Of a stretch of DNA of 64,000 nucleotides, positions 1 through 8,179 are shown piece after piece; the stretch's first letter is position 1; every line of letters starts with the position of its first letter. Below the pieces are notes generated by a model. It saw only the letters and a program-made list of their open reading frames with translations. It was not told the DNA's origin and did not search any database. Origin of the DNA: Anaspis maculata (Eukaryota; Arthropoda; Insecta; Coleoptera; Scraptiidae); contig OX421968.1 of the NCBI GenBank assembly GCA_949128115.1, forward strand, positions 53,895,423 to 53,959,422. Direction: 5' to 3'. Made by a program: the position numbers and the translations under genes.

Positions 1-78
1 GTTCCTTATGCATGCATATACCTCGTCATAATCTGTTAGATAAAAAAATACTATGTTCATTTTTTGTTGCATATTTAG

Positions 79-185
79 GTACGCGAAGCGGCCTTTGGAG
101 ATATTTACCTAAGGAACCTACGAGGCACGTATATGACATTGTGGCGGAGGTGGTGCAGTACCAATCCGAATTACATGAACTTTAG
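79..185 (+). CDS. candidate 3'-terminal exon, unknown protein
   Basis: I do not recognise the product. A pyrimidine-rich stretch ending in ATATTTAG (71-78) makes a plausible splice acceptor. From 81 one frame is open for 34 codons to a TAG at 183-185, and its codons look coding (charged and aromatic residues, starting Thr-Arg-Ser-Gly-Leu-Trp-Arg-Tyr and ending Ser-Glu-Leu-His-Glu-Leu). An AATAAA follows 63 bases after the stop. Upstream exons would lie outside the window. The frame is also open upstream to near the window start, so the acceptor is an inference. It could be a chance open frame; no homology was tested. Confidence 0.33.
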
Positions 186-234
186 GTAATTATTTATTAT
201 TTATTTGTTGATTTATTTATTTATTTATTATTAA
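186..234. repeat. ATTT-rich low-complexity tract
   Basis: Reiterated TATTTATT and ATTTATTT words directly after the TAG at 183-185. If the preceding exon is real this would be AU-rich 3' UTR; otherwise it is simple sequence. Confidence 0.6.
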
Positions 235-248
235 AATCCTAATTATAC

Positions 249-254
249 AATAAA
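249..254 (+). promoter_or_regulatory. poly(A) signal AATAAA
   Basis: AATAAA lies 63 bases after the stop at 183-185. Within 50 bases downstream is a GT-rich stretch (TGTATGTAATTGTCGTAGTGGTG), the usual arrangement of a cleavage and polyadenylation site. Its role depends on the upstream exon being real. Confidence 0.35.
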
Positions 255-1000
255 ACTTCAATGTGTATTTTCAACTCCCTTGTATGTAATTGTCGTAGTG
301 GTGTTTTCTACGATTTACGATGACGCTGACCAAATAAAAGAGAATCAAGTGGTTCAGAATATAAAATAGGACATCCAGAGAATTTTGTGGATGAGGGAAG
401 AGAGGGAGATTTGTTGGACTAGAAGATTTAGAAAACATTTTTTCAGATGGAGAATTTAATTCTATTTAATTTGATGTATCGTAGGTAGGTGTATCGTAGG
501 TGTAGGTGATGTCATTTAAAATTTGAAAGTTTACATGAGTGGGGTCGAGGGGGCTGAAGATAGAAATTCGCCAATGTATCGATGTCTCCTTCGATATAAA
601 AATCGAGCTGTTTTTGCTCGAAAAAATATTCACTAGAAATCGGGAGCTATTGCGGGTGGATAGTTTTCAAATCGGGTCATTTTATACCTAACAGATCTGT
701 TAAGTTTATTGAATTTTTATATAAGCAAATTCATGCTCAACTACACTCAGCATTGCAGACTTTTGCAATATTGATCAAACACTTTATCTTTTTTTTTTAA
801 TGTGGGGTTCCAAGCCCGGGATTATGTAGCAATGTTGGTCGTCTATGAAAATCCCTACCCTGTGTTGGAACACACAGGGGTTCGACAAAATTTCCTGTAA
901 AGTGTCGGAAAGCATTCACCGGCGTCGGTGTTAGGCCTCGTCGCGGAAATAGGCCGACGTTAAATAAATTTATTATTGGTTAAAGTGATTGGGTTAGTTT
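255..1000. other. unassigned DNA with small inverted repeats
   Basis: No gene is supported. Visible structure: short direct repeats of GTATCGTAGGT at about 476-505; an inverted repeat TCGAGC/GCTCGA at 603-608 and 616-621; and an inverted repeat CCCTGTGT/ACACAGGG at 858-865 and 872-879. A relatively GC-rich stretch at about 835-955 stands out from its AT-rich surroundings and may be part of an old interspersed repeat, but I cannot name a family. Confidence 0.4.
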
Positions 1001-1006
1001 TCTCGA

Positions 1007-1327
1007 GATGGCACTTCTAAGTCCGACATTTTTAATACAAGATTACTGTAAATGAAACTGAACATTTGAACAAATAGTCCTGATTACTGCCACATTTTCC
1101 TTTTTGTTTCGAGATGGCGCTAGGATCTTTTCTGTCAAACAGGTATGAAAGAAATCTGTTCTTCGGCAGCTTCGGGAACGGCAGAATGCGATCTGTATGG
1201 CTTTTTCGTGGTTTTGCTTAGATGGCCCTACATGCTTTCGTTTGTTAGAGAAAAGTTACCTGCTTTACCATTACAGTGACGTAAATGGTTCTGGGTTCAG
1301 GTTCTGTCTATTGCCTTGAAGATGGCG
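1007..1327 (+). repeat. GATGGC motif at about 105-bp spacing, four copies
   Basis: GATGGC with similar flanks (usually AGATGGCRC) starts at 1007, 1113, 1221 and 1321, giving spacings of 106, 108 and 100. Sequence between the motifs is not obviously related by eye. It may be an extremely degenerate tandem repeat or chance. Confidence 0.2.
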
Positions 1328-1759
1328 CCAGGATACTCGTGATTTGCAAGATATTTTTGCAGGAAATTTTGAATTCCAATTTCATACTTATTGTTAATCT
1401 GTTAAACTTGTATCATTTCCCCAAAGCCTATTGATTTATTTTTCTTGTTTTCGTAACGCGAGCGATTACCGAGTTTTGACATGACGAAATTTTGATTTCT
1501 GCCATTGGCAACATTGGGAAATCTCAATTTCCCACCACAGCCAACTAGTTTGAAAAGTGACATTTGTGTTGGAAATATTGAAAATGTCAACCACTAACTT
1601 ACTCTAATAGAAGAAAACCGTGAAACTGTTAGTGATACTCACATATGAATCTATTTGTTTTTCTTGTAAGTAAATGCCTACCGCATCTTATACGATCTAG
1701 GTTCTAATGATAGTTTTCCTCTATTATTCAAGTTTTGTTCATAATAGATCTTGTTTCAG

Positions 1760-2113
1760 GGATTTGTACATTGTCTTCACTGTCTTCACGCCAAGTCCCA
1801 GAGCTAGAGGTCAAGAGTTTGTCGAGGGGCTTGGCTGGCTCACCGCTCAACAATTGACGGCTTTCAAGATCAGATATGGGGAAAGAAGTCGTCTCTAAAG
1901 AAGTCCGCAAGTACTGGATGGAACTCGAATACATCACTTGCACCCAGATTCTCTTCCAACTTTGAAAGTTTACTTCTCATCTTGTCAAACTGGAGTGACC
2001 GAATCTTCCAACTAACGGCAAATTTATTATGTGGAATTGCAAGAACAGCCTTAGCCTTCAAGATGGTAGATGCAGTGGAGCATGAAGCTCTTACTGGATG
2101 TCAATCGTCATGA
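1760..2113 (+). pseudogene. candidate degenerate exon related to 5079-5355
   Basis: A good acceptor (CTTGTTTCAG, ending at 1759) precedes this stretch. One frame (1808-2110) is open for 101 codons to a TGA at 2111-2113, without an early ATG. It shares with the candidate exon at 5079-5355 an exact 14-mer GAGGGGCTTGGCTG (1824 and 5078) and a TTCCAACTTTG word (1954 and 5199) at similar spacing, 129 against 120 bases. Further on, both encode a pattern Leu-x-Ala-x-x-Leu followed by Ala-Arg/Lys-Thr. The frames of the two copies drift by 5 bases between these anchors, and the frame matching the second copy carries stops here (TGG there is TGA at the matching Trp). I read it as a decayed duplicate. 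Family and function are unknown. Confidence 0.22.
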
Positions 2114-2896
2114 ACTACATTATTCTTTAGTGATGATTGTGCTGTTGAAACGGGTAAGACCTTCAAATACTTGAATACTTCAATGATTTGGGTTGGGATC
2201 AGATTCGATTCAGAACATCGAAACAGAAAAAAAATCGCTGGCAAAATAAAATAAGATGCCTAATTTATAAGTCAATTTCAAATTGTAAGGTTCTTTCTTG
2301 CAATCTTTAGCAGGTACAAATCTTTTGGTAGTGTATATTCGCATAAGCTGGGCCAATAGGGGATGCTTAATGTGAATTAATAGGCACAATTTGTGAGAAT
2401 AACATTGAAATGGCTATTGTATATGCATCATGTATATTCTATGATGTATATCATACAAGTACATAGGGTCAACAATGGGATTGTCTAAGATGGTACCTTG
2501 TAGTCAAAACATATTGCTCTATCAAACACCACAAAATTTTCAAAATTATTTATTTTATTTTTTTCGAGAAATTCTCATTTTCACGCGACAAAATTTTTAG
2601 GTGGTCCACTTCATTTTTGGTCCAGTTTATGTTCTAGGAAATGAAGAATAAGTTTTATAAGAGCCTGCCTGAGCTGAGGTGTAAATGAAAATCTGCAGGC
2701 AAACGACTGTAAAACAGCTGTATTGCTGTATTGAAAATGTATGTGCAGCTTTTCAAGTCTTGCATGATTATGTCTAATCCAATTTGTTTGAATACCGTCT
2801 GCTCCGGATTTTTGTATCAAATATTTGAGTGAATTTGGAAGCCTTATTTGAGGCTCATACAGAATGAATAATGAATAATAGATATATCATAGATGA
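2114..2896. other. unassigned AT-rich DNA
   Basis: No gene is supported on either strand; open frames are short and compositionally unremarkable. A small imperfect palindrome lies near 2428-2455. An AATGAATAATGAATAAT microsatellite-like tract lies at 2863-2880, just before the LINE homology begins. It could be the tail of another retroelement, but no upstream element body is recognisable. Confidence 0.4.
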
Positions 2897-4476
2897 GATA
2901 TCGGCAACGTTTTCATCCTTAATGCGCTAATATGTAATAATGTGAGACTCAGGAAAAGAAAACGTTTTGCTTTATTTGTCGACTTTCGGAAGGCTTTCGA
3001 CTCTGTCAATCATGGGGTACTCTGGAGGAAATTATATATAGTGGAATTAGTAGGAAAATAATAAAAGTTATAAAATCTCTCTATGAACAAGCAAAGATAC
3101 AATTGGACGACACATCTGGTAATATAGGGTCAGTAGATATAACGAAAGGTGTCCTTCAGGGGGACCCCTTGAGCCCTTTCTTGTTCTCCTTGCTAATAAA
3201 TGAGATAGACAAATTCTTTGAAGAGCGGGGGGCCGCAGGGGTCCCTCTGGATGGACGCACAGCGGTTAGAATGCTGATGTATGCCGACGATTTGGTCGTG
3301 TTTGCCGACTCACCTGTGCAACTGCAACTGCAACGGAACCTCGTTCTTTTAAAAACGTTTTGTGAGACTAACATTTTATCAATAAATACAGATAAAACCA
3401 AAATTGTCGTTTTTGGAAAAAATCACATCAGCAACTCACAGGGGCAATTCTATTATGGTGACTCAGTTATAGAACAGGTGGGTGGCTATAATTACCTGGG
3501 CATACTTTTCAGCTCAGCTGGAGTCTTTTCAAAGACTTTGGAGGATAGATTGCAGAAGACAAGAATAAAGATCGGCACAATAACGCATACAATAAACACA
3601 ACAAAGATCAATAGCCTAAAATCAATCTCTCATCTCTATAGCACAATAATCATGCCAACATTTTCATATTGTGGAGGAATATGGGGCATACGGTATTTGA
3701 ATCAAATAGAGACCATACAGGACAAGTTCTTCAAAAGCCTTTTTTATCTTCAGCGTTCTACTCCGGGGTATGCACTCAGAGCAGAATTTAAGATCAAAAA
3801 ATTAAGCATGCACTTTATAGAACAAGCATTACTCTTGATGATTAAAATCTTAAAACATAGTCCTAACAGACTGACTCATTTGGCAATTAAAAGAATTATA
3901 TATCTAGACGGCAGCTTGAACAATGACCCTAAGCATAACTGGTACACACAAATTAGGGAAACTCTTCTCAACTATGATGTAGTTTTAGATCCTTATGCCC
4001 TTACTTTGAACGTAATTCAGTCCATCTTGAATAAAATCTCTGAACGAAATGATCTGGATGATTGGAATAAGATCCTGCTAAGCACCTATTGTCCTCATTA
4101 CAAGTTCCCTACACCCGGCAACCCTTTCGACACGACCCCTTATCAGTACCTGAATGCAGACTTACCGCTACAAATCAAAAGATCCATAGCGCAGCTCAGA
4201 CTATCAAATCGTAAAACCCTGAAATTGTACTTGAACAGCATTACCTACACAGTAGATTTGGAACAAGTTTGCACGATTTGTAATCAGCACAAAGCTGAAA
4301 ACATAGACCATATCCTTAGTCAATGCCCAGTCTACAGGGGTTTGAGAACAGATCTGCCTGGTAGATTCGGGGGGTGGTTGGATGCTTTGCGGGACCCTAC
4401 AAGGAAGAGCGCGCGAGACATTTATAAATACCTCAAGCAGATTATGATGCTGAGATCGTTTGTCTTGAACGAGTGA
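2897..4476 (+). pseudogene. LINE reverse transcriptase, truncated and frameshifted
   Basis: The enzyme copies element RNA into DNA at a nicked chromosomal target. Motif A is read from 2978 (Val-Asp-Phe-Arg-Lys-Ala-Phe-Asp-Ser-Val), with recognisable RT sequence upstream to about 2897. That frame stops soon after 3040. Moving the frame by one base inside the TATATATA run at 3033-3040 joins it to the long downstream frame, which is open to TGA at 4474-4476. Counting from 3103, motif B (GVLQGDPLSPFLF) is at residues 16-28 and the catalytic YADD of motif C at 60-63. A Cys-x2-Cys-x9-His-x4-Cys motif lies near the C terminus (about 4270-4326). The catalytic Asp residues are present, but the missing N-terminal part and the frameshift make this copy non-autonomous. 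A sequencing error in the TA run could mimic the frameshift. Confidence 0.88.
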
Positions 4477-4774
4477 ATCTTTAAAAGCTATGTCGGCTTT
4501 GCTCAATAGATAATCCACCATGCGTTTTGTCATTCTTTTTTTTTCTCGTTTTTTTTTCTCTCGTTTTTTTTTCATCTTTTTTTCAGGGAGAGGGTGATAT
4601 TTGTATTTTTTTTTCTTCTTCAAGTTTAGGGTGGGTAGCTGAAGATAAGCTAAAATTAATGATGAGAATGTCTTGTTATTTTGTAATTTATCTTTGTTTG
4701 ATTATAGAATATGATTGTTTACTTTATTCAATAGAATTCAACTCTTGTTCATGTATATGTATATACGAAAGAAC

Positions 4775-4806
4775 AATAAATGATTATGATTATGATTATG
4801 ATTATT
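4775..4806 (+). promoter_or_regulatory. LINE poly(A) signal and TGATTA tail
   Basis: AATAAA at 4775-4780 runs directly into about four copies of TGATTA, then ordinary flanking sequence. This marks the 3' end of the retroelement and fixes its orientation as plus. Confidence 0.75.
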
Positions 4807-5078
4807 ATACACATTACCCTTTTTGAGACTAGGATATTTTAGTGTTTTCCTGGGTAATCGGCGGTTATCGCTATTAAACTGGAAAAGGGCTCAGTACTTC
4901 CTACAATGACTTTGGCTTATTTTATCCAACTCTGATTCAATGTGGTATTTTTTCAGCTTTTTACGCTGCGAAAGGAGACTACAAAGACATCAAAAGACGA
5001 CAACAAGAGCAATATTAGATCGACCTTGGCACCTTGCCCCAGTTGTTGTGTACTAAAGCTTAAGCTTACTAGAACTAG
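4807..5078 (+). other. unassigned DNA upstream of candidate exon
   Basis: No gene is supported. Possible splice acceptors occur at GGTATTTTTTCAG (ending 4956) and at the CTTACTAGAACTAG stretch ending at 5078, the latter preceded by a branch-site-like TACTAAA at 5051-5057. Confidence 0.3.
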
Positions 5079-5355
5079 AGGGGCTTGGCTGATTCAATAC
5101 CTATCGAGAATGAAAACCAGTTGCGGACGAGGAGGCACAACGAGTCGGTCCACAGGCGCAGACCATACTTCAAACCAGCATCCAGAACATCAAAAGATTT
5201 CCAACTTTGGAAGCTACTTCACCTACTTAGAACACCTACTTTGATACATGTCCGGATTGACCTGCACGCAACATTTCTAAGATTTGCCAAAACCATATCC
5301 ACGAATTTTGGAGGAGCCATCAAGGAAACGGGTATAATCCTCGGATACCTGATTT
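5079..5355 (+). CDS. candidate internal exon, unknown protein
   Basis: Not recognised. The frame beginning AGG GGC TTG GCT at 5079 is open for 92 codons; a TAG at 5076-5078 precedes it, so an acceptor there (AACTAG) or an unseen start is needed. The predicted segment is first basic and hydrophilic, with Arg-rich runs around residues 16-30, then more hydrophobic, ending Ile-Ile-Leu-Gly-Tyr-Leu-Ile. A good donor GTAAGC at 5356 leaves one base of a codon. That phase exactly fits the acceptor at 6741: joining them makes a Tyr codon and continues in frame for 31 more codons to TAG. The phase match supports one gene but has a one-in-three chance of being accidental. Without the splice, the frame ends at 5441-5443. 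Confidence 0.3.
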
Positions 5356-5472
5356 GTAAGCTTATTTCCATCTTTTCTTTCTTGCAAATTCTTCAATCCA
5401 TGGTGGCGAGGCTCAATCCACTTTTTTTGAACGCTTATTAAAAAATGAAACCAAGATGGCTCAGCACCCAGG

Positions 5473-6701
5473 CTCTAAGCCCAGCTTTGACCCAAGATTG
5501 TTTGATTCTATGCAGTAGTTATCATCAGGCAACACTTCCCGACTCTAAACCCACCTTTAACCCGAGATTATTTAATTCTATGCAGTAATTATCGTTAAGA
5601 ATATTTCCCGACTCGAAACCTAGCTTGATTGTCAGATTATCCAGTTTTAGACATTAGTTATCTTCAGCCATCACTTGTACGCTCTAAACCCACCTTGAAC
5701 CCGAGACTGTTCAATTCATTGCAGTAGTTATCGTCAGGCAACACTGCCTGACTCTAAGCCTAGCATTATTGTTGAATAACTTTATTCTGGGCAGTAGATA
5801 TCCCTTGGCATCACTTCTACGCTCTAAGCCCACCTTTAACCCGAGATTGTTTGATTCTATGCAGTAATTATCGTCAGGCAACACTAACCGACTCTAAACC
5901 TAGCTTTATTCTCAAATTATTTTATTCTGGGCAGTAGATATCTCTGGGCAGTAGATATCTCTTGACATTACTTGTACGCTCTAAACTCACCTTTAACCCA
6001 AGATTGTTCAATTCTATGTAGCAGTTATCGTCAGGCAACTCTTCCCGACTCTAAACCTGGCTTTTTATTGTGAAATCATCCAGTTCTAGGCAGTAGTCAT
6101 CTCAAGTCGTCACTTGTACGCTCTAAACTCACCTTTATTCTAGGCAGTAGTTATCTTTAGCTATCACTTGAACGCTCTAAACTCGCCTTTAACCCGAGAT
6201 CATTCAATTCTATGCAGCAGTTATCATCAGGCAATACTTCCTGACTCTAAACCTAACTTCATTGTGAAATCATCCCGTTCTAGGCAGTAGTTATCTTTAC
6301 CCATCACTTGTGAGCTCTAAACCCACCTTCAACTCGAGATTATTCAATTCTAGGCAGTAGTTGTCGTGAGGCAACACTTCCCGACTGTAGACCCACCTTT
6401 AACCCGAGATTGTTCAATTCTATGCAGTAGTTATCGTCAGGTAACATTTCCCGACTCTAAACCTAGCTTTATTGTCAAAATATTTCATTCTGGGCAGTAG
6501 ATATCTCTTGGCATCACTTGCATGCTCTAAACCCACCTTTAATTCGAGCATGTTCAATTCTAGGAAGTAGTTACCGTCAGGCAACACTGCCTGACTCTAA
6601 AGTTGGCTTCATTGTAAAATTACTCTATTCTGGTCAGTACTTACTTATCTCTTAGCATCACTTGTATGCTCTAAACCCACCTTTACTGTCGAAACAATCA
6701 A
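5473..6701 (+). repeat. 70-bp minisatellite arranged as 140-bp dimers
   Basis: CTCTAA-type anchors recur at 5473, 5543, 5612, 5682, 5752, 5822, 5892, 5979, 6049, 6121, 6175, 6245, 6315, 6385, 6455, 6525, 6595 and 6669, almost always 70 bases apart. Two unit types alternate. Type A has CCCACCTTTAACCCGAGATT and GTCAGGCAACACT. Type B has CCTAGCTTTATTGT and a CATCACTTGTACG end. The order is AABABABABxABAABABA. Exceptions are an 87-base unit at 5892 with a 17-base internal duplication (GGGCAGTAGATATCTCT) and a 54-base A/B recombinant at 6121. The array lies within the putative intron 5356-6741. Confidence 0.92.
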
Positions 6702-6741
6702 TTATTTTACAAAACATCCACTAATCTTCTTTTCCTTGCAG

Positions 6742-6839
6742 ATGCATGCTTACATCTTGAACGTGTATGTGATGTCAGAGAACATGATCGTCGATTCGTC
6801 GTCGTCGTCCAATTTTTTAAGGAAGAAAATTCGCATTAG
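6742..6839 (+). CDS. candidate 3'-terminal exon, unknown protein
   Basis: A textbook acceptor precedes it: a branch-like CACTAATC, then CTTCTTTTCCTTGCAG ending at 6741. In the phase that joins to the exon ending at 5355, the frame reads 31 codons from 6744 (Ala-Cys-Leu-His-Leu-Glu-Arg-Val) through a Val-Val-Val-Val stretch encoded by a short GTC run to TAG at 6837-6839. AATAAA follows 18 bases later. An alternative frame from the ATG at 6742 is open longer, to 6960, but it is hydrophobic and runs through the poly(A) signal, so I prefer the spliced reading. The family is unknown. Confidence 0.33.
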
Positions 6840-6857
6840 GAATTATACTAGATTTTT

Positions 6858-6863
6858 AATAAA
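6858..6863 (+). promoter_or_regulatory. poly(A) signal AATAAA
   Basis: AATAAA 18 bases after the TAG at 6837-6839, in an AT-rich tract. It is consistent with the end of the two-exon gene model, though the very short 3' UTR makes it tentative. Confidence 0.3.
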
Positions 6864-7033
6864 ATATTCTCAATTTACAATACTACATTTCGCATATTTA
6901 CTTTTTTCCTTACTCCTTTGCTGCTTTCCTAAAACCTCCTGGGCCTCCATAGTTTTCTGAAGAATTTTCAACTTTGGTAAAAAATCGAAAAAACGGTTCA
7001 TGTAACACCGAATTGAGAAAAGTATCAGGGCAT

Positions 7034-7720
7034 TAGGAAAGCAGAAGTCCGATTTTTACGTGCGGCGTTTCTAAGCCGAAAGACCTCTTCAACGCTTCTA
7101 CTTTCCTGATAACAATTGGTTCTCCGAACTTCGTCAAAAAAGTCGGAAACTGCTTAAAAATTTCACAATTTGGAAAATTTCCTTGGTATCAGGAAAGCAG
7201 AAGTGGCGAGGAGGTCTGGTTGTTGCGTGCGGCGTTTTCCGGGGTAAAGACCTCTTTACCACTTCTGCTCTCCTAATGACAAGAAAATTTTCCGAAATGT
7301 GAAATTTTCGGGCAAATTGCTCACATTTTCATCAAAGTTTGAAAAATTTTTGTCATTAAGAGAGCAGAAGTGGCAAAGAGGTCTTTTCGCCAGAAACCGC
7401 CGGCGGCAAGAACCAAACCTCCTCGCCACTTCTGCTCTCCTAGTACCAAGAGTAATTTCCAAAATGTTAAATTTTTGAGCAGATTCTTCACTTTTTGGAC
7501 AAAGTTTGAAAACTTCTCTTTCATTAGGAGAGCAGAAGCAGTGAAGAGGTATTTTGCCCTGAAAACGCCAGGCGCAAAAATCAGACCTCCTCACCACTTA
7601 TGCTCTCCTAATAGCAAAAATTTTTTGCCAGTTTGAAATTTTTAGGCAGATTGTTCACTTTTTGGACAAGATGCAAACACACTTTCGTCATAGGAGGACA
7701 GAAGTGGCAAAGAGGTCGAT
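7034..7720. repeat. tandem array of about 167-bp hairpin units
   Basis: The word GCAGAAGT or a near match recurs at 7041, 7197, 7364, 7532 and (as ACAGAAGT) 7698, spacings 156, 167, 168 and 166. In each full unit the left arm (AGGAGAGCAGAAGTGGC type) is answered about 80 bases later by its reverse complement (GCCACTTCTGCTCTCCT type). This makes four potential hairpins at about 7034-7109, 7191-7274, 7359-7441 and 7525-7611; the third has GCCGGC at its centre. The linkers are also partly self-complementary, for example AATGACAAGAAAATTTT at 7274 against AAAAATTTTTGTCATT near 7341-7356. The fifth unit keeps only its left arm. No transposase is visible. It resembles a tandemly amplified foldback or MITE-like sequence. 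Confidence 0.88.
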
Positions 7721-7784
7721 CAAAATGGAATCTTCCATTGTCAATTTCCTTTTCTCCAAAGAAAAACACACTGATGAAGCTATA

Positions 7785-7790
7785 TTTATT
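7785..7790 (-). promoter_or_regulatory. minus-strand poly(A) signal AATAAA
   Basis: TTTATT on the plus strand reads AATAAA on the minus strand, 11 bases after the minus-strand stop at 7802-7804. A plus-strand AATAAA also occurs at 7793-7798. Functional only if the open frame at 7802-8179 is transcribed. Confidence 0.2.
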
Positions 7791-7801
7791 AAAATAAATT
7801 G

Positions 7802-8179
7802 TCACAAGATCCCAATTTCACACATCACAGAAATATCCAAATACACGTAACAGGAGAAGTGGACTATCCATGCTGGCTCTTTGGGGCTTGTAGATTGTAG
7901 ATTAGAGGTGGTCGTTTGGTCTCGGAGGATCCTTTCTGCACTGCGACCTATAAGATCTTTGGACTCATAATACCTGTAAAAAATAACAGTGTTTAGTTTG
8001 TGATTATCCAAAATGTTGACTGATATACTAATCATCTGATCTTGTCGGTCAAAAGGTGAGAGAACCCTGCGTGTAAGCCGAGCATTACTATTACCATGTC
8101 CAACAATTTGAACTGTTGGATTTAAATGAATGTTTGACAAATCATTAACAAAGACGTCCTCTCCATGGACAAGTGTCAA
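7802..8179 (-). CDS. candidate 3' coding segment spanning the satellite edge
   Basis: Not recognised. This minus-strand frame is open for 125 codons in AT-rich DNA and ends at TGA (7804-7802). Its first part, about residues 1-18 including Val-His-Gly-Glu-Asp-Val-Phe-Val-Asn-Asp, is the first satellite monomer itself. The remainder is single-copy flank with coding-like composition, for example Leu-Thr-Arg-Arg-Val-Leu-Ser-Pro-Phe-Asp-Arg-Gln-Asp. A good acceptor (TTATTTTTTACAG, minus strand, about 7977-7989) inside it suggests it may be split by a short intron instead of being one exon. No ATG is available at the start; upstream sequence would be satellite. It may be a gene end overrun by the array, or the gene fragment that seeded it. 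Confidence 0.3.
   Translation of the reverse strand: MTLVHGEDVFVNDLSNIHLNPTVQIVGHGNSNARLTRRVLSPFDRQDQMISISVNILDNHKLNTVIFYRYYESKDLIGRSAERILRDQTTTSNLQSTSPKEPAWIVHFSCYVYLDISVMCEIGIL
8084..8112 (+). repeat. out-of-register copy of a satellite segment
   Basis: This 29-base stretch (ATTACTATTACCATGTCC onward) matches the satellite segment first seen at 8227-8255 at 27 of 29 positions. It lies only 143 bases before it, less than half a monomer, so it is not the previous monomer in register. A CCCTGCGTG word, also found near the monomer end, occurs 19 bases earlier at 8065-8073. It marks rearranged or ancestral sequence at the array edge. Confidence 0.7.

Larger units (their letters stand above)
2897..4806 (+). 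mobile_element. 5'-truncated non-LTR retrotransposon (LINE)
   Basis: The body encodes reverse transcriptase motifs A, B and C and a C-terminal Cys/His motif (see the coding entry). It is followed by a 3' UTR with T-rich tracts at about 4530-4615, then AATAAA at 4775-4780 and a terminal TGATTA microsatellite (4781-4806). A 3' UTR ending in a short tandem repeat instead of a long poly(A) is common in several LINE clades. The endonuclease domain and the start of the RT are missing, as expected of 5' truncation during target-primed reverse transcription. I saw no clear target-site duplication. The clade was not determined; the C-terminal motif is of the kind seen in Jockey, I, R1 and CR1-type elements. 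Confidence 0.88.

Noticed and set aside
2611..2820. Minus-strand 69-codon frame
   Set aside because: No recognisable motif, splice signals or context. Length is within chance expectation.
4204..4623. Minus-strand open frame rich in Lys (139 codons)
   Set aside because: It is the shadow of the LINE coding region plus the T-rich 3' UTR, which reads as poly-Lys on the other strand.
6742..6960. Frame from the ATG at 6742 with a hydrophobic tail
   Set aside because: It runs through an AATAAA and an AT-rich tract. The alternative phase fits the upstream donor and gives a more coding-like sequence.
7256..7636. Overlapping open frames on both strands in the hairpin array
   Set aside because: They arise from the inverted-repeat arms, so the same peptide pieces appear on both strands. 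There is no start context and no independent coding evidence.
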